Assembly (NCBI GenBank): GCA_949987705.1
Contig: OX465281.1
Coordinates: 188,777,112 to 188,841,111, forward strand
Direction: 5' to 3'
Source: Thereva unica
Taxonomy: Eukaryota > Arthropoda > Insecta > Diptera > Therevidae
DNA: 64,000 nt
Below the pieces are notes generated by a model. That model was not told where the DNA came from, did no database searches, and saw only the letters and a program-made list of their open reading frames with translations. Below, piece by piece: positions 12,272 to 23,520 of the stretch; positions within the stretch are counted from its first letter, which is position 1, and every line of letters begins with the position of its first letter. A program made the translations under genes and the position numbers.

Positions 12272-12728
12272 TGGCATTGAGGCCCTACCCACCTGAGGGG
12301 TTTACAATCCAAGTTTCACTATTATCATGCTCACAATCAGTTTGCAACCAAAATGAAACGTTTGTCCACACATAAGCGCAACTGATTTTTGATAAATCGG
12401 GTTTCTGTTTACGCTTGCGAAAATTTTGTTGAATAAACTTTGACACTTACAAATGAAACCACGCAACTGAAACTGGTGACATTTCCAAGCGGAGAAAGTG
12501 GTTGATTTGTATTAAATCAAGGCGAAATTTATGATAAGGGGTAACGAACGTTTTGATCGAGCGCTAATCGGCTGGCTGGACAGTATTTGACAGTTCCACA
12601 CAGAACTGTGCGTCAGTAGAACTGTCCCGTGTAAAGGCCGGGTAAATCAAAACAAACAAAAAATTTAAAAACAAAACAGTTTTTTGAAACTGTCTGTTTG
12701 GTGGAAACCCGGCATAACGAATAAAAAT

Positions 12729-13183
12729 AGCTGCGTTCCTTTTCTACTATTTAATACTTGTGAGCAGAGCAGAAAAGAAACGCAAAATTTTCTGATTTGA
12801 GTAAAATCTCACTTGAAATTTTTGGCGTTACTTTAAACTTTACAAATAAAAAATTCTTTAAAGAAGAATTTGTGACACAATGGAGAAATTAATGCGATAA
12901 TTTCTAAAGTAAAACGAAAGATAATAATTTTTGATAATTATACGACTGAAGTTTTATTTATGGACGTTTTTATATGAGTAAATCAGCTGGACACAAATAC
13001 AAGCCATCTAGCGGGTACTGGCGTAAATGAAAATAATTCACAATAGACTCGAAATGGCCGCTTTCCCCTAGCGGATTTCAATTGTGTAATTGCAAGTGCT
13101 ATCTACTCGTTTATAAGAGCAAGTGTAGTTGCTAGTACGCAAGTGTAAAAATTAGTAAAAAATAGCAGAAAAGGAACGCAGCG
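12729..13183. mobile_element. MITE copy 1, 455 bp, TIR GCTGCGTTCCTTTTCT
   Basis: The terminal inverted repeats are AGCTGCGTTCCTTTTCTAC and GCAGAAAAGGAACGCAGC. The whole element is repeated in the opposite orientation at 16983-17423. AAT sits on both sides (12726-12728 and 13184-13186), fitting a 3-bp target duplication; a mutated TA duplication is an alternative. There is no ORF of note. Confidence 0.85.
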
Positions 13184-14228
13184 AATGTCTCTAATAGAGA
13201 CCATAATAGCCGTCTGGTTACCAACTGTTGCGGGCAAAACGGAGTTATGTCGAGTCCAGGTAGTATAGATGCTATTAGGCATCTTTTTCTCTAGGATCCC
13301 CTTTGCAGCCCTGAGGTCTGTTGCACAAAACTACAAGTCTACAAGTGGCTGTAAAATAATACTTGTAATACAAATCCAGCAAATTTTGGTTCCACGAATA
13401 AAATTTTTCTACACTTGTAGAATTATTGAAATTATGTGGAATAAATTTTACAAGTGTAGAAGCACTAGACTCAGAACATGAATGTTTACGCGTTATTTGG
13501 GGTGCTAACTTTTTGTAGTATAAAATTAGTAAATGAAATTGCATTTTACGATGTACAAAATTTATTTTTTTGGACTTTTTTTTCTAGTACATATGTCAAT
13601 AAAAAATGTGGGGTCGCAGTGGGTTAGGACAAAAAGAGGGAGAGCTTGTTAACATTAAATAACTCCTTTGCATGCTGAAAATTATCAATAACAAAGATGT
13701 GGATACTGTTATCTACAAAATGAGCCCTCAACGAGCTCTGTAAGAGTTTTTGGGTTAATGGCCATTAACTAACTTAAAATGCTAGTAATTACCTTTAGAA
13801 TGAGCCCTTGATAGTCGTTCTCGTTTATATAGTTTGTGAGCAATCCAATGCTAGAGCTCGCACTGCACGTGCCTGAAATAACTGTTAACGCCATTTTTTG
13901 GAATATTTCGTTAACGGTTCCTCATATAAAAATGTAGGAAATAGCAGAAAGACCGACAATAAACATATCTTTCAAATGAGCTGTTGATCGAAACGCCATC
14001 TCGTTATATGTCCGCGACATAGCGGTTCAAAGGTCAACCACGAGGTTTACGAATTTTTAGCTGAGATACATCATTTTTGATATTCTGAAATTAAAGTTTT
14101 CGACGAGACTGTTTCAGACTGACATAAAACTTTCTTTGGAATCCGAGAAAGATAAAAATTGAAGAAATAAAGGCCGACACTTGCCCGAAACAGCGTAGAT
14201 CGTTGCCTGCATATTAAGAAGCGAGCCT
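13184..14228. other. No gene recognised
   Basis: The stretch has small inverted matches such as CTACAAGTG and CACTTGTAG around 13335-13460, but no element boundaries or coding region I can defend. Confidence 0.4.
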
Positions 14229-16735
14229 CAACAACTTGCACCAAATTGTCAAATGTCCGACGAGAGTCCCTGATATTCCAGGTCAAGGAGCCCATCTCCT
14301 TGACCTGTTTCTTACTTCCCATCCGACGCGGTACTCCATCAAGGTTAGCTCACCCCTTGGCAACTCGGACCATAAACTAATTAGCGCTTATTTCCCATAT
14401 CCATCCTTGACCACAACCACCACAGCTCCTAAAAGAACTGTGTGGCACTATGGGAAAGCCAACTGGTTGGGTCTTATTCGCTTCTTCCAGGCCACTGACT
14501 GGGATATGTGTTTCCGTAATGCCAATGCGAACTATGCGGCCCTCTGTGTCACCAAAATTATTCGAGCGGGTATGCGCTTGTTCATCCCTCACTCTACCAA
14601 ATCTGTGAAGCCTAGGCCGAACAAATGGTTCAATGGGGAATGTATGAACGCAATCAAAGCTAAAGAAGCCGCCTATAGAGCATACAGACGTTCGCCTAAT
14701 GAGCTACTTCGTCGTGAGTACGTCAAACTTAGAAACTCCTGCAACTCCATCATCAGGAAAGTCAAATCATCATTTGATGATAGATTGAGAAGTAAGATTC
14801 TTAACTCCACTACAGGCAGCAAAAACTTCTGGTCCTTGGTAACTGCCATCAAGAAGAATTTTACTTCCTCCTCAACACCTCCTTTTATTCACAACAAGGA
14901 AGTGATAACAGAAAGCAAACCCAAGGCCGACCTATTAGCTTCTCTGTTCGCCGCAAATTCTTCTTTACCCGATGCTGCTATGTCACCCCCCACTCTCGAG
15001 AATACCACCCACTCAATGGACGGAGTTCACTTCAGGACTCGCGAGGTGTTTAGGTGTCTCAAAGAGCTCGACGCCAATAAATCCACTGGTCCCGACAAAA
15101 TCCCCCCTATGGTACTTAAAAAATGTGCCTCACCTTTGGCTAAACCTCTGCGCAAACTTTTTGCCCTGTCTTACTTCTCCGGAGTATATCCCGACTCTTG
15201 GAAACTAGCTCATGTTCAGCCAATCCCAAAAAAAGGTGAAGCCAGCGACCCCTTAAACTACCGCCCAATAGCAATTACTTCTGTTCTCTCCAAAATCATG
15301 GAGACAATAATCAATAAAAAGCTGATGAAATATCTAGAATCCAACCAAATTATACACGACAGGCAATACGGCTTCAGATCTAAACGGTCTACTGGCGATC
15401 TGCTTGTGTCTTTAACCGAGCGTATCAACCAAAGCATTCACAGCTTTGGTGAGTCTAGCCTGGTTGCTCTAGATATATCAAAGGCTTTTGACAGAGTATG
15501 GCACCCAGCTCTGTTGAATAAACTCCAAGCTATTGGTATACACTTAGTTCTAAGGAACTGGATTAAGAGCTTTCTTTCATGCCGTTCAATCAAGGTAGTA
15601 TTGGATGGCGTCGAATCCAACCCCCACGCCATTTCGGCCGGAGTTCCCCAGGGGTCAATTCTCTCACCCGCACTTTTTCTAATCTTCATTAATGATCTGC
15701 TCTCAATCCCCTCCAACCCACTTCACTGCTTCGCTGATGACGGTACTCTGAATTTCTCTTACTCCTTCGACAATATAAGACAAGCACGTGCCAGACCTTG
15801 TCTTTACCACCGTCAACTGATGTCGGCTTCGATCAACCGGGATATCGAATCGATTCTTCATTGGGGCGAAATGAACCGAGTCGAATTCAATGCCACAAAA
15901 ACGAAGCACTGTCTGATCTCCAACAAAAATTGTACCGACCTTCCTCCTGTCTCGGTGGATGGAGTGAATCTAACGGCTGACTTAACTCTCAACATCCTAG
16001 GGGTAACTTTAACGGATCATCTGCGATGGAACGATCACATATTCCAAATCGCCAAACAAGCCTCCCAATGCCTTGGATTTCTCAAGAGATGCAAGTTCCT
16101 CCTCCAGCCAGCCGCATTGGCTACAATATACAAATCCTACATTCGGCCGCGCCTCGAATACAACTCACATATCTGGGCAGGCGCCCCAAAAACCACCTTG
16201 GCCTGTCTCGACAAGGTGCAAAATCGTGCCCTCAAACTCATTGGTGATGGCCCCTTTCGCGCCTCCATAGACACCTTGAGCCACCGTAGGAATGTAGCAG
16301 CCCTCTCCATACTTTATCGCTATTACCATGGCGACTGTTCCACCGAAATTCAGGACCTCCTGCCTGCACGGCAACACTTTTCCCGCAACACAAGACTAGC
16401 CCGCTCGGCTCACCCCCATACCCTACAGCCCCCTCGTTCACGCACAATACGGTTCAGAAGTTCGTTTATGAATAGAACAACTCGATTGTGGAATGATCTC
16501 CCGCAGTCGGTATTTCCGAACTCGTACAACATCGTAGAGTTCAAGCGTGAGGTTCATCGTCATTTTCTTCTACACCCTCCAGACCCCCTCTAACCTTTCC
16601 TATTCTCCTCTATTCTTCAAACCAAGCTTACTACTAGACATTGCACCATGAACTGAACGACATGACGGACTGGTAGTACAAAGGGTTACACCTAAGCTTG
16701 GTTTTTTCATATAAAAAAAAAAAAAAGAAACATGG
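14229..16735 (+). mobile_element. 5'-truncated jockey/CR1-like LINE (family 1, copy B)
   Basis: This is the best-preserved retrotransposon of the window. It begins inside the endonuclease domain, carries the complete RT part of ORF2, then a 3' UTR (CCAAGCTTACTACTAGACAT ... CTAAGCTTGG) and an A-rich tail at about 16720-16733. The 3' UTR arms pair over 12 bp in this copy. Near-identity with the copy at 58.1-60.1 kb suggests recent activity of the family. The missing 5' end, with promoter and ORF1, makes this copy non-autonomous. Confidence 0.9.
14236..16593 (+). CDS. LINE ORF2 fragment: endonuclease C-terminus plus reverse transcriptase
   Basis: An uninterrupted 785-codon frame. Residues 1-50 are the end of an apurinic-type endonuclease (LLDLFLTSHP, then the SDH triad at 44-46, where H is catalytic in this family). 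The RT follows: KSTGPDKIPP near 280, RPIAITSVLSK near 355, motif A LDISKAFDRVW near 412-422, motif B AGVPQGSILSPALF near 470-483, and the catalytic FADD at about 499-502. The thumb region includes LGVTL and YIRPRLEYNSHIW. In an intact element this protein nicks target DNA and copies its own RNA there. The first Met is not a natural start, because the 5' part is lost. No frameshift or stop is present, unlike every other copy here. Confidence 0.9.
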   Translation: MHQIVKCPTRVPDIPGQGAHLLDLFLTSHPTRYSIKVSSPLGNSDHKLISAYFPYPSLTTTTTAPKRTVWHYGKANWLGLIRFFQATDWDMCFRNANANYAALCVTKIIRAGMRLFIPHSTKSVKPRPNKWFNGECMNAIKAKEAAYRAYRRSPNELLRREYVKLRNSCNSIIRKVKSSFDDRLRSKILNSTTGSKNFWSLVTAIKKNFTSSSTPPFIHNKEVITESKPKADLLASLFAANSSLPDAAMSPPTLENTTHSMDGVHFRTREVFRCLKELDANKSTGPDKIPPMVLKKCASPLAKPLRKLFALSYFSGVYPDSWKLAHVQPIPKKGEASDPLNYRPIAITSVLSKIMETIINKKLMKYLESNQIIHDRQYGFRSKRSTGDLLVSLTERINQSIHSFGESSLVALDISKAFDRVWHPALLNKLQAIGIHLVLRNWIKSFLSCRSIKVVLDGVESNPHAISAGVPQGSILSPALFLIFINDLLSIPSNPLHCFADDGTLNFSYSFDNIRQARARPCLYHRQLMSASINRDIESILHWGEMNRVEFNATKTKHCLISNKNCTDLPPVSVDGVNLTADLTLNILGVTLTDHLRWNDHIFQIAKQASQCLGFLKRCKFLLQPAALATIYKSYIRPRLEYNSHIWAGAPKTTLACLDKVQNRALKLIGDGPFRASIDTLSHRRNVAALSILYRYYHGDCSTEIQDLLPARQHFSRNTRLARSAHPHTLQPPRSRTIRFRSSFMNRTTRLWNDLPQSVFPNSYNIVEFKREVHRHFLLHPPDPL

Positions 16736-16982
16736 TATGCTACTCATGTTTTACAATTCTTTTTTAGTCGTAATGTAGGTTTGTTTCTTGTACAAGGAAA
16801 CTTAAAGTGGATGTCAGGTGCAAACTGTGACTTTGAAAGAGGAACATCGCAAGAAAGGACGATGAAAGTGAGCAATAATTACTGAAAAATGCCTGGACGA
16901 CCCATTCACACTCGATACTGTGACGAAAGAGGCGATGGAGCATGAGAGGTACTAACAGTATCGTAAAAGAGGTACTAACAGT

Positions 16983-17423
16983 AGCTGTGTTCCTTTTCTG
17001 CTAATTTTTACTTTTTTTATACTTGCGTACTAGCAACTACACTTATAAACGAGTAGATAGCACTTGCAATTACACAATTGAAATCCGCTAGGGGAAAACG
17101 GCCATTTCGTGTCTATTGTGAATTATTTTCGCTTACGCCGCTAGATGGCTTTTATTTGTGTCAAGCTGATTTGCTCATATAAAAACGTCCATAAATAAAA
17201 CTTCAGTCGTATAATTATCAAAAATTATCATCTTTCGTTTTACTTTAGAAATTATCGCATTAATTTCTCCATTGTGTCACAAATTCTTCTTTTAAGAATT
17301 TTTTATTTGTAAAGTTTAAATTAACGTCAAAAATTTCAAGTGAGACTTTACTCAAATCAGAAAATTTTGCGTTCCTTTTCTGCTCTGCTCGCAAGTACTA
17401 AATAGTAGAAAAGGAACGCAGCT
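16983..17423. mobile_element. MITE copy 2, 441 bp, inverted relative to copy 1
   Basis: This is the reverse complement of the MITE at 12729-13183, with ends AGCTGTGTTCCTTTTCTGC and AGTAGAAAAGGAACGCAGCT. AGT flanks both ends (16980-16982 and 17424-17426), supporting a 3-bp target duplication, though TA is also possible. Just outside the left end, AGAGGTACTAACAGTA is tandemly doubled (about 16946-16982). Confidence 0.85.
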
Positions 17424-17795
17424 AGTATTGTTTACCGATTAAGGCTGCAGTGCCGTTTTTGTAGATACATAATTTATTTCTCTACATCTTTGCCATTGGT
17501 CATTTTCAGCTGACATTGCAAACGAGCTATTTAAGATTAACCAGCTCTTCCTCGAGTGGACGGCTTTTGCTAACTCACTGCGACCACTGATCTGATTTTT
17601 TATTTTCAGATGTCCTTGAACAAATGCCAAAAAAAAAAATTTGTAAATCATAAAATGCAATTTCATTCGCTTTTTTCGACTTACATATTTCACTGGATTT
17701 AAAATTATATCGGACAGATTTCTACTCAAATAAAATCATCTCTTTATAAAGATGGCTTGTAAAGGTACCCTAAAAAAGTGTTCTTTGCAAAATAA

Positions 17796-18148
17796 GGCTG
17801 GTCGTCCACTGGAAGCGGCTACACGCTATAGGGTTCGTCCACTGCAAGCTTTTCATCCTGCTCAGTTTGAAGTGAATTTGACATAATAATTTTGTGATTT
17901 GTAAATATAGTAGGCTTTGAAGAAAATTATTTCCTGATTCGAGCGGCTAAGCGCGACCGAACCAAATTAATTCCTATTCGCGCGGCACGCTCGAATACGC
18001 CTATAGCCGCCCGCTCAAATTCGCTTGCAGTGGACACTGTTTGTATGAAATTCCTTATATTGGATCTGTAGCGGATAGCCGTGCAGCTGCTTATGAAGCC
18101 GAAACGCGTAGCCGCTCGAATACGTACGCTTCCAGTGGACGACCAGTC
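17796..18148. mobile_element. MITE, 353 bp, TAA target duplication (PIF/Harbinger-like)
   Basis: The left end GGCTGGTCGTCCACTGGAAG and the right end CTTCCAGTGGACGACCAGTC are inverted with one mismatch. A second inner pair, TCGTCCACTGCAAGC and GCTTGCAGTGGAC, makes it strongly foldback. TAA is duplicated at 17793-17795 and 18149-18151. It is non-coding. Confidence 0.85.
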
Positions 18149-18825
18149 TAAAGGAGAATAAAGAAGTTTTGTTTGATGCTTTTAGTAACGAGCTTACTTA
18201 AAGTTCTAAAAACGAAAGATGCAAATAGACCAGTTGTCAGACACTTTGACCCGGTCCAAAATGTGATATCGCTGAAAATTGGATCATAGGTACGTTTTTG
18301 GGTGTAGGACCCGATAAAAAAAACTTTGCTGCTCTAAAGTGTATGCTAACTTCACAATTTCGAAAACAATATCGAAAACTTGGTTTTTGCGTTATATCTC
18401 GAAAAATAAAATAAAAATTCGAAAAATTAATTGCACCACGTGAAAGAGCGGAAAATTTCACTAAAAGTTATGTAATAACATATTTAAAAAAATTCTTTTT
18501 ATTATTATAAAAAATTAATAAAAATATGAAAGCGAATTCGAACACTCTACGCGCGCCAAACCTCAGAATTCAAATATTCAAGCGAGGCGGTCGTGGGAAA
18601 ACTAAAGTGTCGTTGCCTAAAATGTACGCATGAAGAAAAACAAAAAAGGACTTTAAAGAGGAGACTCTAAGTTTTCTAAGGAAGCCATCAGTTTTTAATT
18701 TTTCTTTTTTTTTCTCATAGAATTTCTACCATTTTCGCTGATGTTTATAAAATTGAAGATATATATTAATCGAGACCTCTAACAAAAAAGTCCTTATACA
18801 TTTATGTTGGTTTTACAGATTTAGA
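18149..18825. other. No gene recognised
   Basis: AT-rich sequence with no supported feature. Confidence 0.4.
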
Positions 18826-18886
18826 TAGGTGGGAGTATTCTGCGTAGATTGATGTCTTATTCATTAAAATATCTAATAAGGTGACA
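18826..18886 (+). repeat. Left part of an older repeat split by a LINE
   Basis: AGATAGGTGGGAGTATTCTG through the TAAGGTGACA at 18877-18886 matches 41385-41448. Its continuation resumes at 20349 after the LINE, so the LINE inserted into a pre-existing repeat copy. Confidence 0.75.
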
Positions 18887-20338
18887 GAAAGCGAACATAG
18901 CGCTTTTCGCTTGCAAAAAATCCATAGGGAAGAAATGGGGTTTCTCCCCGAACATAGTACGATGGATCTATACAGCGATTGTCCGTCCAATACTCCTATA
19001 CGGGGTCTTAGTATGGTGGCCAACCCTAAATAAGTCCACTGTGCTCAACAAACTACAGAAAGTGCAAAGATGTGCGGAGTTATGCATAACAGGAGCCCTT
19101 CGCTTCACTCCTACAGACGCCCTAAATGTTATGCTATTCCTTCCTCCTTTAAATCTTGTGGCTAAGGAAAGCGCAACCATCGCAGCCCTTAGAATAAAGG
19201 AATCTGGCTTTTGGACCGGAATCGTAGGAGGACACACGAAAGTGCTGGACTCGGTTACCATCCCCATAAAAACGGACTTCTGCATACCCGAAATCAACTT
19301 CACAAGAAACTACGGAGTCCACATCCCTTCACGTTGTGAATGAAAAAACAGACCACACAGTTCTAAAGGTGCCACAAACTTCTTTACTGATGACTCTAAA
19401 CTCGAAGGTCGAGTAGGAGGAGGAGTATTTTCCCCAGAGCTTGGGATTGAAGTCTCCTTTCGACTACCCGATCACTGTAGTGTATACCAAGCAGAGGTTT
19501 TAGCAATACATGAGGCTGTTCTACTGATCAACCAACAAGGCGACAGAAATCGGGCTGTTTACATCTTTTCAGATAGTCAGGCGGCTCTGAAAGCCCTGCG
19601 CTCTTGCACAAACAGCTCTAGAACTACCTCTGAATGTCGCAGATATCTTAACGAGATGGCTCAACAGTTCAGGACCCTCCTCGTATGGGTGCCTGGGCAC
19701 CGTAATATAGAGGGAAATTGTAAAGCTGACGAACTGGCTAGGAAGGGCACGACCGCTACTCTCTTTCCGGAAAAGGAAAGAGTTGGTATGCCTTGGGCCA
19801 CTTTTAAACTCCAATGCAAACAGCACACAATGCTACAAGCGAAGAAGCATTGGAGGGATCTTAATAAATGCATGGTGGCCAAACTAACCTGGCCCTCTTA
19901 TGATCTTCGGCGGACCACGTCATTACTGAGTCTCGGTAGACCAGACCTCTCAGCTATAGTGGGAGTGCTTACCGGACACTGTCTGATAGGGACGCATGCG
20001 ACCCGCTTAGGTCTTGAGACCTACGATTTTTGCAGAAGCTGTAAAAATCCGGACGAGGAGGAAAGTGTACTACATCTCCTCTGTCACTGTCCAGCCCTAT
20101 GCAGAAAGAGACTAAGCGCATTTGGCGAGCCCTTTTTAAACACGCTTACGGAGATCTCAAGGATCGGGATCCCGCAACTTAGAAGATTCATTACTTCCTC
20201 GAGATGGTTTAGCGAAGAAACGACACTTGAACAACAAGTTTAAAGTGGGATCACTATGGCATCACAATGGGCCTATCCTTTTGGCCTAAGTGTATGAGCT
20301 CAAACCAACAGCTCAGCCATATCTAACCTAACCTAACC
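18887..20338 (+). mobile_element. R1/I-type LINE, 5'-truncated, with target-site duplication
   Basis: The boundaries are set by a 10-bp target duplication TAAGGTGACA (18877-18886 and 20339-20348) and by the uninterrupted paralog at 41.4 kb. The insert starts inside the RT thumb region and ends with about four CTAAC/CCTAA units (20323-20338) instead of poly-A. Coding content is RT C-terminus, RNase H and a Cys/His C-terminal motif, the order expected for I/R1-group LINEs. Confidence 0.88.
18888..20243 (+). pseudogene. LINE ORF2 C-terminal part: RT thumb, RNase H, CCHC
   Basis: One reading frame of 452 codons runs the whole length with a single in-frame TGA at 19341-19343, probably a former TGG. 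The RT thumb has YTAIVRPILLYGVLVWW. RNase H follows with TNFFTDDSKLEGRVGGGVF, then IFSDSQAALKAL, then WVPGHRNIEGNCKADELA, covering the expected acidic residues and His. The C-terminal YDFCRSCKNPDEEE with HLLCHC is the usual zinc-binding end. RNase H removes template RNA during target-primed synthesis. The same FCIPEINFTRNYGVHIPSR stretch recurs on the minus strand at about 54.5 kb. Confidence 0.88.
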
Positions 20339-20410
20339 TAAGGTGACAAAAATACAGGGTAATGTAAACCTCTACCAAAAAAGCTTCAAAACGCCATTTT
20401 TTTGCGATAA
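20339..20410 (+). repeat. Right part of the repeat split by the LINE
   Basis: After the second TAAGGTGACA, AATACAGGGTAATGTAAACC and CTCTACCAAAAA continue the repeat as in 41449-41495 (ATACAGGCTAATATG, CTCTACCAAAAA, AAAACGCC). Confidence 0.7.
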
Positions 20411-22859
20411 TCTTTTATGTACTATCTGCCATTTTCCTTTGTACCATGAGTAACGGAACACCCTGTGTGCTTCATCGTGCCAACTCCCCATAATTTTGTA
20501 AATTAATAAAAAACTTGAACAACAACACCTTTTATTCGAAATGATTAAAACTTTATTCTAAATTCTATTTCCAACATACATGTTATAGAGGGAGCCGTCG
20601 CAACAGTACTGATTTCAATTATTCTAATTCCCTAGCTGCTAAGCTGCTGCAATTTAATAAATAACTGCATCTCCCAACTAAGGACTGATTGCGACTCAGA
20701 ACTTGGGGTACGCCACACCCTGTATAATACACTATTATTGTATTGATTGAGTTCGACTTTATACGACCTAATACCTCATGGGTCAGGCGTCCTAGTTATC
20801 ATCGTCGAGGTTGTGACCTCGATTGTCACCAGAGACTCCACTTTTGTCCGCCAATTATCATTCCAGCATCATTCTGCACAGCAATTATTCCCTGTCCCTA
20901 CTTGATCAGTAAGCAAAAGAATAGGCAACCAATTAAGAAAACCGCGTAATGACCTTGACATCTTCCAATCTTCTTTCTTTCTATTTTTTTGCAATTAAAG
21001 CTTACCGTCTTGGCGGCGGTCAGCAGAAGAAAGACGATCCTTCTTTGATTTATAATCTTTCACATGAAGACATCTTCATTTTAATTTGTTCCATTTCGGC
21101 CCATTATTTTTGTACAATCGCCTCGTGGCTACTGATTCATTATTCTTCTTTAAGCTTACAAATGTGGTCTTTAAAATGTTCATTCATATGGAATTCGGTT
21201 ATTATGAGCCAGCTAATGACTGGTTTACTATAGCATTCAAGGAAATTCGTCTAAGTGATATTCGATTGCAGCCTTGAGAGATATGCACATCTTCCTTTTT
21301 CATGTTATAATGAAAATTGGTGTTTGACGACCATCAACTGATACAAATAATTCAGAAGCAGCGATATCAACTAATTCTGTAGTCGTTCACCAATGCAATG
21401 CCAAGAGGTCAATTGTTATCAAATTCTTCGGCGAAATCCAGTTATCTCCTTGTTGTTTTAAGAAAAAGATTGTACAAATCACGCAGTGTACTCTCCTACG
21501 CCCACCAAAATGATTTCATGAATCAGTAAAATTTCCAGTTTCCCACACTTGATAAACAACAAGAATAATAATTGTCTCAATTTGAGATCTCTGAATGCGT
21601 CACCTGGAACTGAAATGCACCTTATCTAGGCTTATTTAGAAGAAACACCATTTACATGATGAACAACTTTGGCATGTTTCTGAGTAGTAGATTCATTGAA
21701 AAACTGAAAATCTCGGCTGTCTTTGTGTGGATTGTTTAGTGCCAGTCCTATTAACACTGACTGAACAAATGGCGGCTATCTCCCAAGCAAACAGCTCATT
21801 AGCGACTTAAACACGCCTAAATGCAATAAAAACCTGAATTAGATGCACAAGAAAGTGAGTATTATATACACAGTGGCTACTGGTTTCAGTATGTTTTTGT
21901 TCAATTCACCGCGTGCCAGTTCTCCAGTTGGTGGTTGTCATTATTAAGCGTGAGTAGTTACCAGGCATCAGTACGATCTCGCAAAGATGTACGACAACAT
22001 GAAACGTGCTCGGTACAAATCTTTTGGTAGGTCAACACAGGGTATATTTTCTGGTTCACGGAAACCAATGAGAGTGCACATCAAGAAAATCCGCCAAAGA
22101 TTTTATCATCAATGTAAATGGAAACATTAAATGCAACTTTCCTTGTTTTCCCCTAAATGGCCACCAATTGCAATTAACTTGTAATTTCATCCAACAACTC
22201 AAAATGTGTTTATGACCTGATCAAGGTGGTATCTTTGGGCCGTGTGCGCGGCATGCACTCGGACCGAACTACAGTCGCAGTCGGCGATTTCCTTGTTTCT
22301 CTGCATACCGATTTCAGCTCTTTAGCACGTGCTTTCGGTACCTGCTTTTCAATTGAAATTTGCAATTCAACGTTCTTTACCGATGTGCCTGCACCATAGC
22401 AGTGCTATAACGATGCGGCATTTTCCTGCTTCTCGAAACGCCAATAAAGTTTCGACCTTATTTAAATCAACTTTATTAGGCTTTATTTTATTTTATTTCT
22501 GCGGCTTGTCACTGGGATTGTTATACATTTTTTTATATCAATTTCGTGTGTCGCTCTTACATTGGATCTTCCGATATCGTTATTTATTGTGGTAACATTG
22601 TACAAGTCGTTGGTGAACATAAAAGTTGATAAGGATATGAGTAAGTTAATTTCATTGTCAGAGGTCGTTTTTTCATGAAGTCATACAAGACTAGAAGTTC
22701 AATGGCGATGTTCTTCATTGAATGTAAAAACATATTCTCCAGAACTCAGTTCACATTGTCTAATCAAGTGAAATTTAAGAAGTGGTAGGAACTTAAGAAA
22801 GACCAATTGGTATAGACGTGCATGATTCCTTCTATAGGTTGACTACGATTGGTATACCG
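20411..22859. other. No confident gene; possible 5' exon near 22.2-22.65 kb
   Basis: Most of the stretch shows nothing recognisable. Around 22240-22645 (+) the composition is less AT-rich, and it ends in GATATGA followed by GTAAGT, a strong splice donor match, at about 22638-22645. It could be a first exon of a gene whose other exons are outside the window. There is no protein similarity to support it. Confidence 0.25.
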
Positions 22860-23015
22860 CACTTAATAACCAATTCATTGAAAGCCAAACTCCGTCTTTT
22901 CATACCTCATTCTACAAAATTAAGGAACAACCTTCATTTCAGAATGTCAGGGAAGTGCATACCCAACATAAACGCTAAGACTGCGCGCCCTTCGACAACT
23001 TCAACAAATAAGTCC
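22860..23015 (+). pseudogene. Diverged LINE fragment (endonuclease-RT linker)
   Basis: RLFIPHSTK at about 22888-22914, followed by GKCIPNINAKTA, aligns with RLFIPHSTKSVKPRPNKWF and GECMNAIKAKEA of the intact LINE at 14.2 kb. Only about 50 codons align, with many substitutions, so this is an old fragment. Neither end shows LINE boundaries. Confidence 0.65.
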
Positions 23016-23365
23016 ACGCTCGTTTTCGGTTACAATCAATAAAAGTATCTCTATTTAGATCGCCCATCCCGATCAGAAAGTTCCGTTATCAAGAGATAGG
23101 TATCTTCAATAGTTGGTACGAGCCAGGCCTTTGGCACCAGTGTTGCAGGTCAATATTGTGTTTCGCCCCTGGGTGACCTAGAAATAGCCTTATATTGCCC
23201 TAAACTTCGTCAATTCTCCTCTAAGTTTTTAAAGCGTATACTTACTAACCCTTTTTGTTTTTCATTGGAGTACGTTCGCCGGAGTAGTTGGGCGCAAATC
23301 GGCGTAGCTGCAGCTACACCAGCCCTTATTGATGTGCACCTCCGCGTACGTACTATTGTATTTTC

Positions 23366-23520
23366 CAAATAAAGGCTCCGCTCCACTCGTTTTCTCTTTA
23401 TTTTGCTCTGCCGTTCCGTCCGCTTGATTGTGGCTACCGCTCCGTTCGTCTCGTCTAAAGTTAGGAAATGTCGAATTTCCAACCTTTTAAAACGGACGGA
23501 ACGGATTGGTTCTACTTTCC
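23366..23520. repeat. MITE-like repeat also present inside the hAT at 49.2 kb
   Basis: CCGTTCCGTCCGCTTGATTG, TGGCTACCGCTCCGTT and GGACGGAACGGATTGGTTCT are shared with 49186-49297. In the other copy the outer sequences are inverted repeats, so this is probably one end or a rearranged copy of a small foldback element. Confidence 0.6.

Noticed and set aside
20318..20342. Interstitial telomere array
   Set aside because: Only about four pentamers, located precisely at the 3' end of a LINE insert and inside its target duplication boundary.
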